A DNA stretch of 11,815 nucleotides from Candidatus Competibacteraceae bacterium. GTDB lineage: Bacteria > Pseudomonadota > Gammaproteobacteria > Competibacterales > Competibacteraceae. The stretch is taken from the NCBI GenBank assembly GCA_012032855.1, contig JAAUQA010000051.1, forward strand, positions 1 through 11,815, written 5' to 3'. Made by a program: the position numbers and the translations under genes. The notes beneath the pieces were generated by a model that saw nothing but the letters and a program-made list of their open reading frames with translations, made no database searches and had not been told where the DNA came from. Within the stretch, counting starts at the first letter, position 1, and the number at the start of each line of letters is the position of its first letter. Below, piece after piece: positions 1-7,697 of this stretch.

Positions 1-1001
1 AGCACGCCGGTGTCTACGTTGATAGTTCTAACCGTGTGATGATCACGACCATCGATGCGTAATTCGCCGGCCAGCACGCGAGCCCGGACAATGCGTTTTT
101 CCGCGGCAGCAATAGCTTTCTGAATCTCGTCAGCTGTCCAGTCGTTATCTTCCGTCGCCTGCAGTTGTTCAACGACCCGAGCGCGCACCTCGCGCAGTGT
201 CTGTTGCCGAAGCTGTTTCTCCGAGATTTGGTAGGCGTCGACCAGCGCAGTTTCCGCCGCTGCGTTGACGGCAGCGATCAGTGCTTCGTTCGGGACCGGA
301 GCTTGCCATTCCCAGGCAGGTGCCTGAGTCTCGGCTGCCAACTCCCGAATGGCTTGAATGGCCGTCTGCATCTGTTCATGGCCGAAAATCACCGCACCCA
401 ACATCACCTCTTCCGATAATTCCTTGGCTTCGGATTCGACCATCAGCACCGCAGTCTCAGTCCCGGCCACGACCAGATCCAATTGTGATTGCGCTTGATC
501 TTTGAGAGAGGGATTCAGTAGATACTGACCATCTTTATAACCCACCCGAGCAGCGCCTATAGGAGCACTGCAGGGTATGCCGGACAAGGCCAACGCCGCA
601 GACGCTCCCAGCAACGCCGGGATGTCGGGACTGACCTGCTGATTCAACGACATGACCGTGGCAATAATTTGCACTTCGTTGGTAAAGCCTTTGGGAAATA
701 ACGGTCGTAACGGACGATCGATTAAACGAGAGATCAGCGTTTCACTCTCGGTCGGCCGCCCTTCGCGGCGGAAAAAGCCGCCGGGAATCCGGCCCGCCGC
801 ATAACTGCGCTCTTGATAATTGACCGTGAGTGGAAAAAAGTCTCTTTTATCGGAGGCTTCTTTGACACCAACTGCGGTGACCAACACGACGGTATCCGCC
901 ATATTGACCAGCACTGCGCCGTGGGCTTGACGAGCAATACGTCCGGTTTCCAGGGTTACGGCATGATCACCGTATTGAAAGGTTTTTCTAATAGGAGTCA
1001 C
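1..1001 (-). CDS. pnp: Polyribonucleotide nucleotidyltransferase (PNPase), N-terminal half, cut by window edge
   Basis: PNPase is a phosphorolytic 3'-5' exoribonuclease and degradosome partner that acts on mRNA in the cytoplasm. The 333 complete codons visible begin [11 protein letters not shown] and cover the first RNase PH-like domain and the all-helical linker, ending as the second PH domain begins ([11 protein letters not shown]). The FFRR loop that contacts RNA is at residues 76-79, followed by [13 protein letters not shown]. The start is a GTG at 999-1001: homology begins exactly here and an AGGA lies about 7 bases upstream. No frame break is seen. The gene follows rpsO after 64 bases, the usual gammaproteobacterial order, so it is probably co-transcribed. 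The family is about 700 residues long, so more than half lies outside the window, including the catalytic second PH, KH and S1 domains. Confidence 0.96.
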   Translation of the reverse strand, partial: MTPIRKTFQYGDHAVTLETGRIARQAHGAVLVNMADTVVLVTAVGVKEASDKRDFFPLTVNYQERSYAAGRIPGGFFRREGRPTESETLISRLIDRPLRPLFPKGFTNEVQIIATVMSLNQQVSPDIPALLGASAALALSGIPCSAPIGAARVGYKDGQYLLNPSLKDQAQSQLDLVVAGTETAVLMVESEAKELSEEVMLGAVIFGHEQMQTAIQAIRELAAETQAPAWEWQAPVPNEALIAAVNAAAETALVDAYQISEKQLRQQTLREVRARVVEQLQATEDNDWTADEIQKAIAAAEKRIVRARVLAGELRIDGRDHHTVRTINVDTGV

Positions 1002-1043
1002 AAGACTGTCCTGGTAAGCACATCGGTAAAGAACAGGATGATG

Positions 1044-1063
1044 AACGCGCTGAACAACGCGTT
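1044..1063 (-). other. Possible hairpin in the rpsO-pnp intergenic space
   Basis: The 64 bases between rpsO and pnp contain a 6-bp perfect stem (AACGCG / CGCGTT) with an 8-base loop, and palindromic stretches overlap the rpsO stop codon (12-bp perfect palindrome at 1060-1071). In E. coli this interval holds a partial terminator and the RNase III site for PNPase autoregulation. No T-tract follows here, so a pausing or processing element is more likely than a terminator. The function is inferred from position only. Confidence 0.3.
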
Positions 1064-1065
1064 GA

Positions 1066-1335
1066 TCAACGGCGTAAACCCAGTCTTGCAATCAATTCTT
1101 GATAGCGCTGAACATTTTTTTTCTTTAAATAGTCCAGCATCTTGCGACGCTGATTGACCATTTTCAATAATCCCCGCCGAGAGTGGTGATCTTTGCTATG
1201 GGCAGCGAAATGCCCTTGCAAGTCATTAATTCGGTTGGTCAATAGAGCAACCTGCACTTCCGGGGAACCGGTATCGTTAGGATCGCGTCGGTAGTCTTGT
1301 ACGATTTGCGCTTTTTGTTCGGTGCTGAGCGACAT
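1066..1335 (-). CDS. rpsO: 30S ribosomal protein S15
   Basis: S15 binds the central domain of 16S rRNA early in 30S assembly. The 89-residue product has the standard length. It shows the family signatures [16 protein letters not shown] (about 21-36) and the [12 protein letters not shown] loop (about 46-57) that contacts rRNA, and ends in a basic tail (LGLRR). The ATG at 1333-1335 is the expected start (MSLS); a GGAG lies 11 bases upstream, slightly far. It is the first gene of the rpsO-pnp unit and has its own promoter candidate. truB, common upstream of rpsO in this class, is not adjacent: the next gene upstream is a carbonic anhydrase. Confidence 0.98.
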   Translation of the reverse strand: MSLSTEQKAQIVQDYRRDPNDTGSPEVQVALLTNRINDLQGHFAAHSKDHHSRRGLLKMVNQRRKMLDYLKKKNVQRYQELIARLGLRR

Positions 1336-1383
1336 TATTCAAACAACTCCACTATAATCTTTGGATTTTAAATCAAACGGTGA

Positions 1384-1412
1384 ATTCTAATCCTACCTGA
1401 CGCAACGAACAA
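1384..1412 (-). promoter_or_regulatory. Candidate sigma-70 promoter for rpsO-pnp
   Basis: On the minus strand TTGTTC (1407-1412) and TAGAAT (1384-1389) are separated by exactly 17 bases, about 50 bases before the rpsO start. The match is moderate. A promoter is expected here because a terminator-like hairpin closes the gene upstream. Confidence 0.4.
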
Positions 1413-1449
1413 GCAAACATCGCGAGGTTTTGGTCGATCAATATGAGAA

Positions 1450-1468
1450 ATGCGCCCACCGGGCGCAT
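1450..1468 (-). terminator. Terminator-like hairpin after the carbonic anhydrase gene
   Basis: A perfect 8-bp stem (ATGCGCCC / GGGCGCAT) with a 3-base loop lies 34 bases past the carbonic anhydrase stop codon. On the minus strand it is followed by a T-rich but interrupted stretch (TTCTCATATT). The stem is strong and the U-tract weak, so termination may be partial. Confidence 0.5.
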
Positions 1469-1502
1469 CTGCTTAGACTTGGTGCGACGGAAATTTTTTA
1501 AT

Positions 1503-2212
1503 CTAGCCGAGAAAAGTGATTCGACCGGTGCCAACATCATGCATTGCGCCGACGACTTTAATGCGCTCTGCTTGGGCAAGATCATGCAGTACAGTGCTTC
1601 TGGTGAGCAATGCTTTCACGTTCTGGCGTACATTCTCTTCGGCGACGGCTGTAACAAACGCTTCGTTCGCAGAGTTACGCTCGCCCACCACATCGGTCAC
1701 TGCATACACCGCGGGCATCAAATTGCTGAGTGTTTGAGTTAGGTTGCCGAGCTGGGCATTGTCGGCAGCACCTTTGATCGCACCACACTCGGTGTGGCCT
1801 AACACCACAATGAGTTTTGTTCCGGCAAGCTTGGTAGCGAACTCGAAGCTGCCGATAAAATCGGTGTTCGCAAAATTACCGGCAATGCGGGCGCTGAAGA
1901 TATCGCCGATCCCTTGATCGAAAACGATCTCGGGTGGGACGCGGGAATCCATACAACCTAAAATACCTGCGAATGGAAACTGACCGGTCGCTGTGGCCTT
2001 GACCTGAGCCATCAGATCGCGTTGCAACATCTTCCCACTGACAAAGCGTTCGTTCCGTCCCTCAATAATTCTAACGCTTGGTCCGGCGTTAATTCGCTGC
2101 GCGCTTGTTTGGTCATCGCCGGTATTTCCGTCGCTGCCAGGGTGTGGCCGGGAATAGCCAGTGCGGCGGTCATTGCCGGGATAGCCTTGAGTAGCTGGCG
2201 TCTTGTTGTCAT
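1503..2212 (-). CDS. Beta-class carbonic anhydrase with Tat signal peptide, single frameshift
   Basis: It interconverts CO2 and bicarbonate. The N-terminus MTTRRQLLKAIPAMTAALAIPG has a twin-arginine motif (residues 3-9) and a hydrophobic stretch, ending near HTLAA, so the enzyme is probably exported folded to the periplasm. The zinc ligands of the beta class are present: Cys87 and the Asp89/Arg91 dyad in GCMDSR, and His140/Cys143 in GHTECGA. The frame breaks after Gly53 (about 2053/2054): restoring one A gives ...LELLRDGNERFVSGK..., the usual family sequence, and a 236-residue protein. A longer reading of the catalytic frame up to 2279 has no homology at its N-terminus and is rejected. A TTGGAG lies 8 bases before the chosen ATG. 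Family and export signal are clear; whether the frameshift is real is not. Confidence 0.88.
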
Positions 2213-2306
2213 ACGTTATGCTCCAATGGTTTTTTGGTGGTATGGCGATGTGGCTCAAAATGATGTGATAGCACCACACAAGAAACCTTAGCGCATATCA
2301 GTTTTT

Positions 2307-2335
2307 TGTATAGGCAGGATGGGCATGCTTGCCAA
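2307..2335 (-). promoter_or_regulatory. Candidate sigma-70 promoter for the carbonic anhydrase gene
   Basis: On the minus strand TTGGCA (2330-2335) and TATACA (2307-2312) are spaced by 17 bases, giving a leader of about 88 bases. It sits just past the dodecin terminator, so the carbonic anhydrase gene is probably its own transcription unit. Confidence 0.55.
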
Positions 2336-2375
2336 GTCAAAGCTGGGAGGACAAAATGAAGCGGGTGAGAATGAA

Positions 2376-2398
2376 AAGAGGGAGCGTGGCTCCCTCTT
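2376..2398 (-). terminator. Rho-independent terminator of the dodecin gene
   Basis: A perfect 10-bp stem (AAGAGGGAGC / GCTCCCTCTT) with a 3-base loop begins 10 bases after the dodecin stop codon. On the minus strand it runs into TTTCATTCT, a moderate U-tract. Confidence 0.75.
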
Positions 2399-2408
2399 CC
2401 GGTTCGGC

Positions 2409-2624
2409 TTAACCGCCGCCTTCATACCGGAACGACACATTCACTTTAGCGCGATAAGCGGCGACCTTGTTATTTTCGACCCGCATATCTAATTGAACGA
2501 TTTCAGCAATCCTGAGTTCGCGCAGATTCTTGCCGGCTTCTTCCACTGCATTTTTGGCGGCCTCCTCCCAAGAATTCGGGCTGCTGCCGACGAGTTGGAT
2601 TATTTTGTACATGCTCTCGGCCAT
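2409..2624 (-). CDS. Dodecin family small protein
   Basis: Dodecins are about 70-residue proteins that assemble into hollow dodecamers and store flavin or related ligands in the cytoplasm. The 71 residues match the family throughout: YKIIQLVGSSPNSWEEAAKNAVEEAGK (first strand and helix) and VAAYRAKVNVSFRYE (last strand). The second of two in-frame ATGs (2622-2624) is chosen because a very strong GGAGGAGG ends 6 bases before it, while the first ATG touches that site directly. The tryptophan that sandwiches flavin in characterised dodecins (as in LDWFEV) appears to be Ile39 here (LRIAEI), so the ligand may differ. It follows argB on the same strand after about 95 bases and ends at a good terminator. 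Confidence 0.9.
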   Translation of the reverse strand: MAESMYKIIQLVGSSPNSWEEAAKNAVEEAGKNLRELRIAEIVQLDMRVENNKVAAYRAKVNVSFRYEGGG

Positions 2625-2630
2625 GATCAT

Positions 2631-2638
2631 CCTCCTCC
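2631..2638 (-). promoter_or_regulatory. Strong ribosome binding site that decides the dodecin start
   Basis: GGAGGAGG on the minus strand is nearly a full anti-16S match. Its spacing is 0 to the first ATG (2628-2630) and 6 to the second (2622-2624), which favours the second. It suggests high-level translation. Confidence 0.75.
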
Positions 2639-2720
2639 GCTTTTAGTTCACAACGACAGGGATCCATAACGTAATCCCCAACTAAAAGTATAGTCTTGGC
2701 AAACGCACTCTGCGCAGGGA

Positions 2721-3641
<921 letters not shown>

Positions 3642-4846
3642 TCACTGTTGGGCGTAATAGCGTTGGGCGATTAAGTCGACCAATTCAAAACCTAATTGCG
3701 TTTTATCGGCGAGCGCCAAGACCTGTTCACCGCCTTCCCAGAGGACATGCAGGGCATTCTGCCGGCTTTCGAAACCACTACCCGGTACGCCGACTTGATT
3801 GGCCGCAATCATATCTAATTTTTTTCTGCGACGTTTGTCTTGCGCGTATTCCAGCACGTGCTGGTCTCAGCGGCGAATCCGACGGTGAACGGGCCGTTCT
3901 CCAAAGCGGCAACAGCAGCAAGAATGTCGGGATTCCGTTCCAGGGTCATCGTGACGGTTTCTTGCGTCTTCTTGATTTTCTGTTCGGAAACCGCCAGCGG
4001 ACGATAATCAGCTACCGCAGCGGTAGCAATGAAAATTTCAGTTTCAGCCGCGTGACGCATGACTGTTTCGTGCATTTGTGCAGCACTTTCCACGTCAATA
4101 CGTTGCACGCCAACCGGCGCAGGCAATGCCACCGGACCGCTGACCAAGGTGACTTGAGCGCCTGCAACAGCAGCGGCGTCGGCGATTGCAAAACCCATCC
4201 TACCGCTACTGCGATTACTGATAAAGCGTACTGGATCAAGCGCTTCGCGAGTAGGGCCGGCAGTGATCAGCACTCGCAACCCGTCGAGAGAACCGGAACG
4301 AGAAAAGAAAGCAGTAATCAATTCCCGCAGTGCTAAGGGTTCCAACATACGGCCTTCGCCCACTTCACCGCAGGCTTGCTCACCAATGCCGGGGCCCCAC
4401 AGCAATACCCCGCGCTGGCGCAGGGTTTCGCAATTGGCTTGGGTGGCAGGATTGCACCACATCAGTCGGTTCATCGCGGGAGCAACGGCAACGGGGCTGT
4501 CACTGGCCAAACACAGCGTGCTCAATAAATCATTGGCAAAGCCGTGCGTCATCCGGGCGATAAAATCAGCACTGGCCGGCGCGATGACAATCAACTCAGC
4601 CCAGCGTGCCAGTTCGATATGACCCATACCCGCTTCGGCATTGGCATCCAGCAGTTCCAGGCGCACCGCCCTGCCGGAAACGGCCTGTAATGTCAGAGGC
4701 GTAATGAACGTGGACGCTGCCGGCGTCATCACCACCTGTACATCAGCTCCCAACTCTTTTAAACGGCGCACCAAGTCGGCGCTCTTATAGGCCGCGATGC
4801 CACCGGTAATGCCCAGCAAAATTCGTCGATTACGTAACCCTGACAT
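3642..4846 (-). CDS. coaBC: Bifunctional phosphopantothenoylcysteine decarboxylase / phosphopantothenate-cysteine ligase, single frameshift
   Basis: It couples cysteine to 4'-phosphopantothenate and decarboxylates the product to 4'-phosphopantetheine in coenzyme A synthesis. The N-terminal flavoprotein CoaC domain (about 1-185) has [10 protein letters not shown], catalytic His76 in MGHIELA, Asn126 in APAMNRLMW and Cys159 in [13 protein letters not shown]. The C-terminal CoaB domain has [25 protein letters not shown] and the KIKK loop. After GFAAET (about 3862/3863) the frame shifts: restoring one base gives [24 protein letters not shown], the normal continuation, and a 401-residue protein like E. 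coli's. Because the gene is usually essential and everything else is conserved, a sequence error is likely. No clear promoter was found, but the 5' leader holds an inverted repeat. dut, the usual downstream neighbour, is absent. Confidence 0.94.
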
Positions 4847-4908
4847 AAGCGTGCTAGTTTGTTTAAATATCCGTACAGCTTAACGCAAGTGTGCTGTTAC
4901 TTGATAGA

Positions 4909-4928
4909 TTGTTGCTCGCATGCAACAA
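4909..4928. repeat. 7-bp perfect inverted repeat upstream of coaBC
   Basis: TTGTTGC and GCAACAA are separated by 6 bases, about 63 bases before the coaBC start and 46 bases after the upstream terminator. It could be an operator or a leader hairpin; no T-tract follows on either strand, so it is not a terminator. The function is unknown. Confidence 0.4.
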
Positions 4929-4974
4929 CAAACGGCGTTTTCTTTTACAGCGTGCGGACAGGCCTGGTAGCAAT

Positions 4975-5004
4975 AAAAAAAGCCCCGACAGTGCCGAGGC
5001 TTTT
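4975..5004 (-). terminator. Rho-independent terminator of the OmpA-like gene
   Basis: On the minus strand an 8-bp GC-rich stem (GCCTCGGC / GTCGGGGC, two G-U pairs) with a 3-base loop is preceded by AAAA and followed by seven T, a classical terminator. It starts 25 bases after the OmpA-like stop codon and separates that gene from coaBC. Confidence 0.88.
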
Positions 5005-5029
5005 CATTAAGCAGCAGAGATTCGTGAGT

Positions 5030-5638
5030 TTATTGCATCACTTTCTCGGAAGCTTCTACAGTTACTTCTACCCGCCGATTTTGCGCCCGACCGGCAGGAT
5101 TATCGCGTCCTTCCGGGGTGGTATTCGGTGCAATCGGCCGACTTTCGCCTTCACCAAAGGCGGTCAGGATCGCCGGATCAACGCCACGTTGAACCAGATA
5201 ATCACGCACAGACGCAGCCCGCCGCTCGGACAAGCGCTGGTTGTAGGCTTCGCTACCCTTGCTGTCGGTGTGTCCGACCACGGTAATCGCGCTGACGGAT
5301 TCGACGCGCCGCATATCAGAGGCCAATTCATCCAGCTTGGCCTGGCCTTCGGGCTTGAGAGTGGCTTTATCAAAATCGAAGAAGGCGTCGGCGCCCAAGG
5401 TCAGAGTTTCAACCACAGGGGTAACCGGAGGTGGAGCCACTACGGCGACTTCAACACAGCCCGGCAGCGCTTGTCCGCCGGCGCTGAGCACGCAGTTACC
5501 ATAGGGATCGCGGACCGGGCCACCCGAACCGCATTGCACAAAAGCATCAATAGGCTGAGCCTGGGCGGGGGCTGCAACCGCCAGGAAAGCCACGGAAGCG
5601 ACCAAGCTGAGGCCGTGCTTAGACAGTCTGACTTTCAT
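5030..5638 (-). CDS. OmpA-family peptidoglycan-binding envelope protein, short form
   Basis: The 202-residue protein starts with a Sec signal peptide (MKVRLSKHG, then LSLVASVAFLAVAAPAQA) with likely cleavage after Ala27. A short mature N-terminal segment holds three cysteines (36, 49, 61) and a Pro-rich linker (APPPVTP). The C-terminal OmpA domain (about residues 80-198) has ADAFFDFDKATLKPEG, then VVGHTDSKGSEAYNQRLSERRAASVRDYL with the Asp and Arg that bind the diaminopimelate of peptidoglycan, and ends AQNRRVEV. There is no lipobox and no room for the eight-stranded N-terminal barrel of E. coli OmpA, so it is a periplasmic or outer-membrane-associated wall anchor whose partner is unknown. 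An AGGAG lies 8 bases before the ATG. It is divergent from the response regulator gene across a 237-base AT-rich gap; I found no convincing -35/-10 pair for it. Confidence 0.92.
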   Translation of the reverse strand: MKVRLSKHGLSLVASVAFLAVAAPAQAQPIDAFVQCGSGGPVRDPYGNCVLSAGGQALPGCVEVAVVAPPPVTPVVETLTLGADAFFDFDKATLKPEGQAKLDELASDMRRVESVSAITVVGHTDSKGSEAYNQRLSERRAASVRDYLVQRGVDPAILTAFGEGESRPIAPNTTPEGRDNPAGRAQNRRVEVTVEASEKVMQ

Positions 5639-5745
5639 CGTATAATCTCCTAGTTGCTAGTGGGTAAGTACCAAAACATGCCGCGTGTATTATGTCTTTA
5701 CCGTTATGGATATCGGAGCTAAATCGCGCTAGCCTACCTAACTGA

Positions 5746-5792
5746 AGGTATAATTTAAGCTTGTAAACTTTAATAAGTGGTAAAGTATACCT
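5746..5792. promoter_or_regulatory. 7-bp inverted repeat in the divergent intergenic region, possible operator
   Basis: AGGTATA (5746-5752) and TATACCT (5786-5792) form a perfect inverted repeat with centres 40 bases apart, about four helical turns. A TATAAT (5749-5754) overlaps the left arm, and two GTAAA copies 17 bases apart lie between the arms. The stretch 5690-5865 is clearly more AT-rich than the flanking genes. Control of the OmpA-like gene and/or autoregulation of the response regulator is inferred from position only. Confidence 0.35.
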
Positions 5793-5863
5793 AATAATAC
5801 ACCAATATATGCCAATGATACACGTTTGTGTCAGAATTGCAAAAAATGTTGTGTGCACAATAA

Positions 5864-5868
5864 AGAGG
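5864..5868 (+). promoter_or_regulatory. Ribosome binding site supporting a TTG start
   Basis: AGAGG lies 7 bases before the TTG at 5876. An in-frame TAA stops the reading frame 5 codons upstream of the TTG, and the next in-frame ATG would remove the conserved first strand and acidic pair of the receiver domain. TTG is therefore the best start. Confidence 0.65.
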
Positions 5869-5875
5869 CCGAACT

Positions 5876-6577
5876 TTGCGCATTGCACTGCTTGAAGATG
5901 ATGCCTTGCTGGCGCAGTTGATGAACACGTGGTTAGCGGAAGCAGGCCATGAATGCGCGGTATTCAACACGGGCAAGCAATTTACCCATAGCTTACGACG
6001 GGAAACTTTCGATGTGCTCGTTTTGGACTGGATGCTGCCGGATACCGACGGTATCCAGGTATTGCGTTGGATCCGTGAGCACATCGACTGGCCGATTCCC
6101 GTGCTGTTTGTCACCGGTCGGGACGAAGAAGCCGATATTGTACAAGCGCTAAACCAAGGCGCTGACGATTATATGACCAAACCGGTCAAGCGCCTAGAAA
6201 TGTTGGCGCGGATCACGGCCATCAGTCGCCGGACCGCGCCTCAGGATAGTAAAGACATATTGGAATTCGGTCGTTACCGGATCGACCCGAACACGCGCAC
6301 CGTCTATTTGGACGACAAACCCATTGAGCTGACTGAAAAGGAGTTCGAGCTCGGTTTGTTCCTGTTCCGTTATGCGTGTCGGGTGTTATCGCGAGGCCAT
6401 ATTCTGGAGAATGTCTGGGGGCGTAACCCCGATCTCAATACTCGCACCGTAGACACCCATATCAGTCGGATTCGACACAAACTCAATCTCAATGCCGAGT
6501 ACGGTTGGCAACTCAAAGCCGTCTATCAACACGGTTACCGCTTGGAACAAAGCGAGTCATTGGATCCGCGTTCCTGA
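5876..6577 (+). CDS. OmpR/PhoB-family response regulator, orphan
   Basis: This is a two-component transcription factor of 233 residues. The receiver domain (1-118) begins MRIALLEDD with acidic pair Asp8/Asp9, phosphoacceptor Asp51 in VLVLDWMLPDTDG, Thr80 in FVTGRDEE and Lys102 in DDYMTKPV, so all switch residues are present. The winged-helix DNA-binding domain (about 130-228) has IELTEKEFELGLFLF, the recognition-helix region RTVDTHISRIRHKL and the C-terminal hairpin YGWQLKAVYQHGYRLE. The start is TTG (see the ribosome binding site). No histidine kinase gene lies in the window, so its sensor is unknown. mtnA begins 39 bases downstream on the same strand without a terminator between, so read-through is possible. 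Its target may include the divergent OmpA-like gene, which is inference only. Confidence 0.93.
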   Translation: MRIALLEDDALLAQLMNTWLAEAGHECAVFNTGKQFTHSLRRETFDVLVLDWMLPDTDGIQVLRWIREHIDWPIPVLFVTGRDEEADIVQALNQGADDYMTKPVKRLEMLARITAISRRTAPQDSKDILEFGRYRIDPNTRTVYLDDKPIELTEKEFELGLFLFRYACRVLSRGHILENVWGRNPDLNTRTVDTHISRIRHKLNLNAEYGWQLKAVYQHGYRLEQSESLDPRS

Positions 6578-6616
6578 TCCGAGCGGTTCCCGGTAATCAA
6601 TTACGACCCCAACAGT

Positions 6617-7681
6617 ATGACACCTACACATGATCGGATTCGAGCTATCGTCTGGCGTGATGAGGCTCTTGAATTACTGGATCAACGCTTGCTGCCCGGT
6701 AAAACCGAATATCGCCGGTTAACTGATGCCGATGCAGTGGCCCAGGCTATTCGAGATATGGTGGTGCGTGGCGCGCCCGCCATCGGGATTACGGCAGCCT
6801 ATGGTGTCGTTCTGGCCGCGGGTGAGCGTTACCGGCACAATCCCAGTGACTGGTCCGCTGCTATCCAGGAGGATTTGACAACCCTGGCGGCAGCGCGACC
6901 AACCGCGGTGAATCTGTTTTGGGCTCTGCAGCGCATGGAAAGCGTTATCGCAACCCTGGACCATGCAGAAAATAGCGATCCCACGGCGGTTTTACTCCGC
7001 GAAGCCCAGGCTATCCATGCCGAGGATATCGCCGCCAACCACCGGATGGGCGAATTGGGGTTGGTATTACTGCAAACATCGCCTGGATCTGTTTTGACGC
7101 ATTGTAATACCGGTTCGCTGGCTACCGGTGGGTATGGTACGGCCTTGGGGGTGATTCGCAGCGGTTTCGCTGCCGGTGTCATTGATCGAGTTTACGCCGA
7201 CGAAACGCGGCCTTGGTTGCAGGGCTCAAGGCTCACTGCCTGGGAATTGCTGCAAGACGATATTCCCGTGACGCTGCTGGCCGATGGCGCGGCCGCCTAT
7301 TTGCTCAAGCAGAACCAGGTGCAGTGGGTGATTGTCGGTGCGGATCGGATCACTGCCAATGGCGATGTCGCCAACAAGATCGGCACCTATAGTTTGGCCT
7401 TGGCGGCGCACTATCACGGCGTTCGTTTTGTGGTAGCGGCACCCAGCTCAACCATCGACATGAGCCTGCCGGACAGTAGTCACATCCCGATCGAACAACG
7501 CGCTCCCGAAGAGTTGTTAAGCGTAGGCGGGCAGCCTATCGCCGCCCCCGGTGCTACCGCCTGGAATCCTTCTTTCGACGTAACACCCGCAGCATTGATC
7601 GCTGCCCTAGTCACCGAACGTGGCATTGTGCATCATCCTACAACGGAAAAAATGACCCGGCTGCTCGCTGACCAGCAGTAG
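6617..7681 (+). CDS. mtnA: S-methyl-5-thioribose-1-phosphate isomerase
   Basis: It isomerises methylthioribose 1-phosphate to methylthioribulose 1-phosphate in the methionine salvage pathway. The 354 residues have family length and signatures: [15 protein letters not shown] (49-63), HCNTGSLAT with catalytic Cys163, [19 protein letters not shown] (193-211) and VGADRI with catalytic Asp243, then NKIGTYSLA. It is distinct from its eIF2B-type relatives by the RGAPAIG and HCNTG motifs. The ATG at 6617 is the best start although no Shine-Dalgarno sequence is evident. It sits between a response regulator and argE, 16 bases before argE; no other methionine-salvage gene is in the window. The frame is intact. 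Confidence 0.95.
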   Translation: MTPTHDRIRAIVWRDEALELLDQRLLPGKTEYRRLTDADAVAQAIRDMVVRGAPAIGITAAYGVVLAAGERYRHNPSDWSAAIQEDLTTLAAARPTAVNLFWALQRMESVIATLDHAENSDPTAVLLREAQAIHAEDIAANHRMGELGLVLLQTSPGSVLTHCNTGSLATGGYGTALGVIRSGFAAGVIDRVYADETRPWLQGSRLTAWELLQDDIPVTLLADGAAAYLLKQNQVQWVIVGADRITANGDVANKIGTYSLALAAHYHGVRFVVAAPSSTIDMSLPDSSHIPIEQRAPEELLSVGGQPIAAPGATAWNPSFDVTPAALIAALVTERGIVHHPTTEKMTRLLADQQ

Positions 7682-7697
7682 GGCATTCGAGGTTTTC

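Noticed and set aside
813..1157. 114-codon open frame on the plus strand across pnp and rpsO
   Set aside because: It runs antisense through the conserved starts of two housekeeping genes and has no recognisable features.
1503..2279. Carbonic anhydrase read as one 258-residue frame from 2279
   Set aside because: The first 75 or so residues in that frame lack homology and signal features, while the other frame gives a Tat signal and the expected LTPDQALELLRDG sequence exactly up to the join.
4859..5653. 264-codon open frame on the plus strand opposite the OmpA-like gene
   Set aside because: It is antisense to a gene with clear signal peptide, OmpA domain, ribosome binding site and terminator; its translation has no recognisable domain and crosses the terminator.
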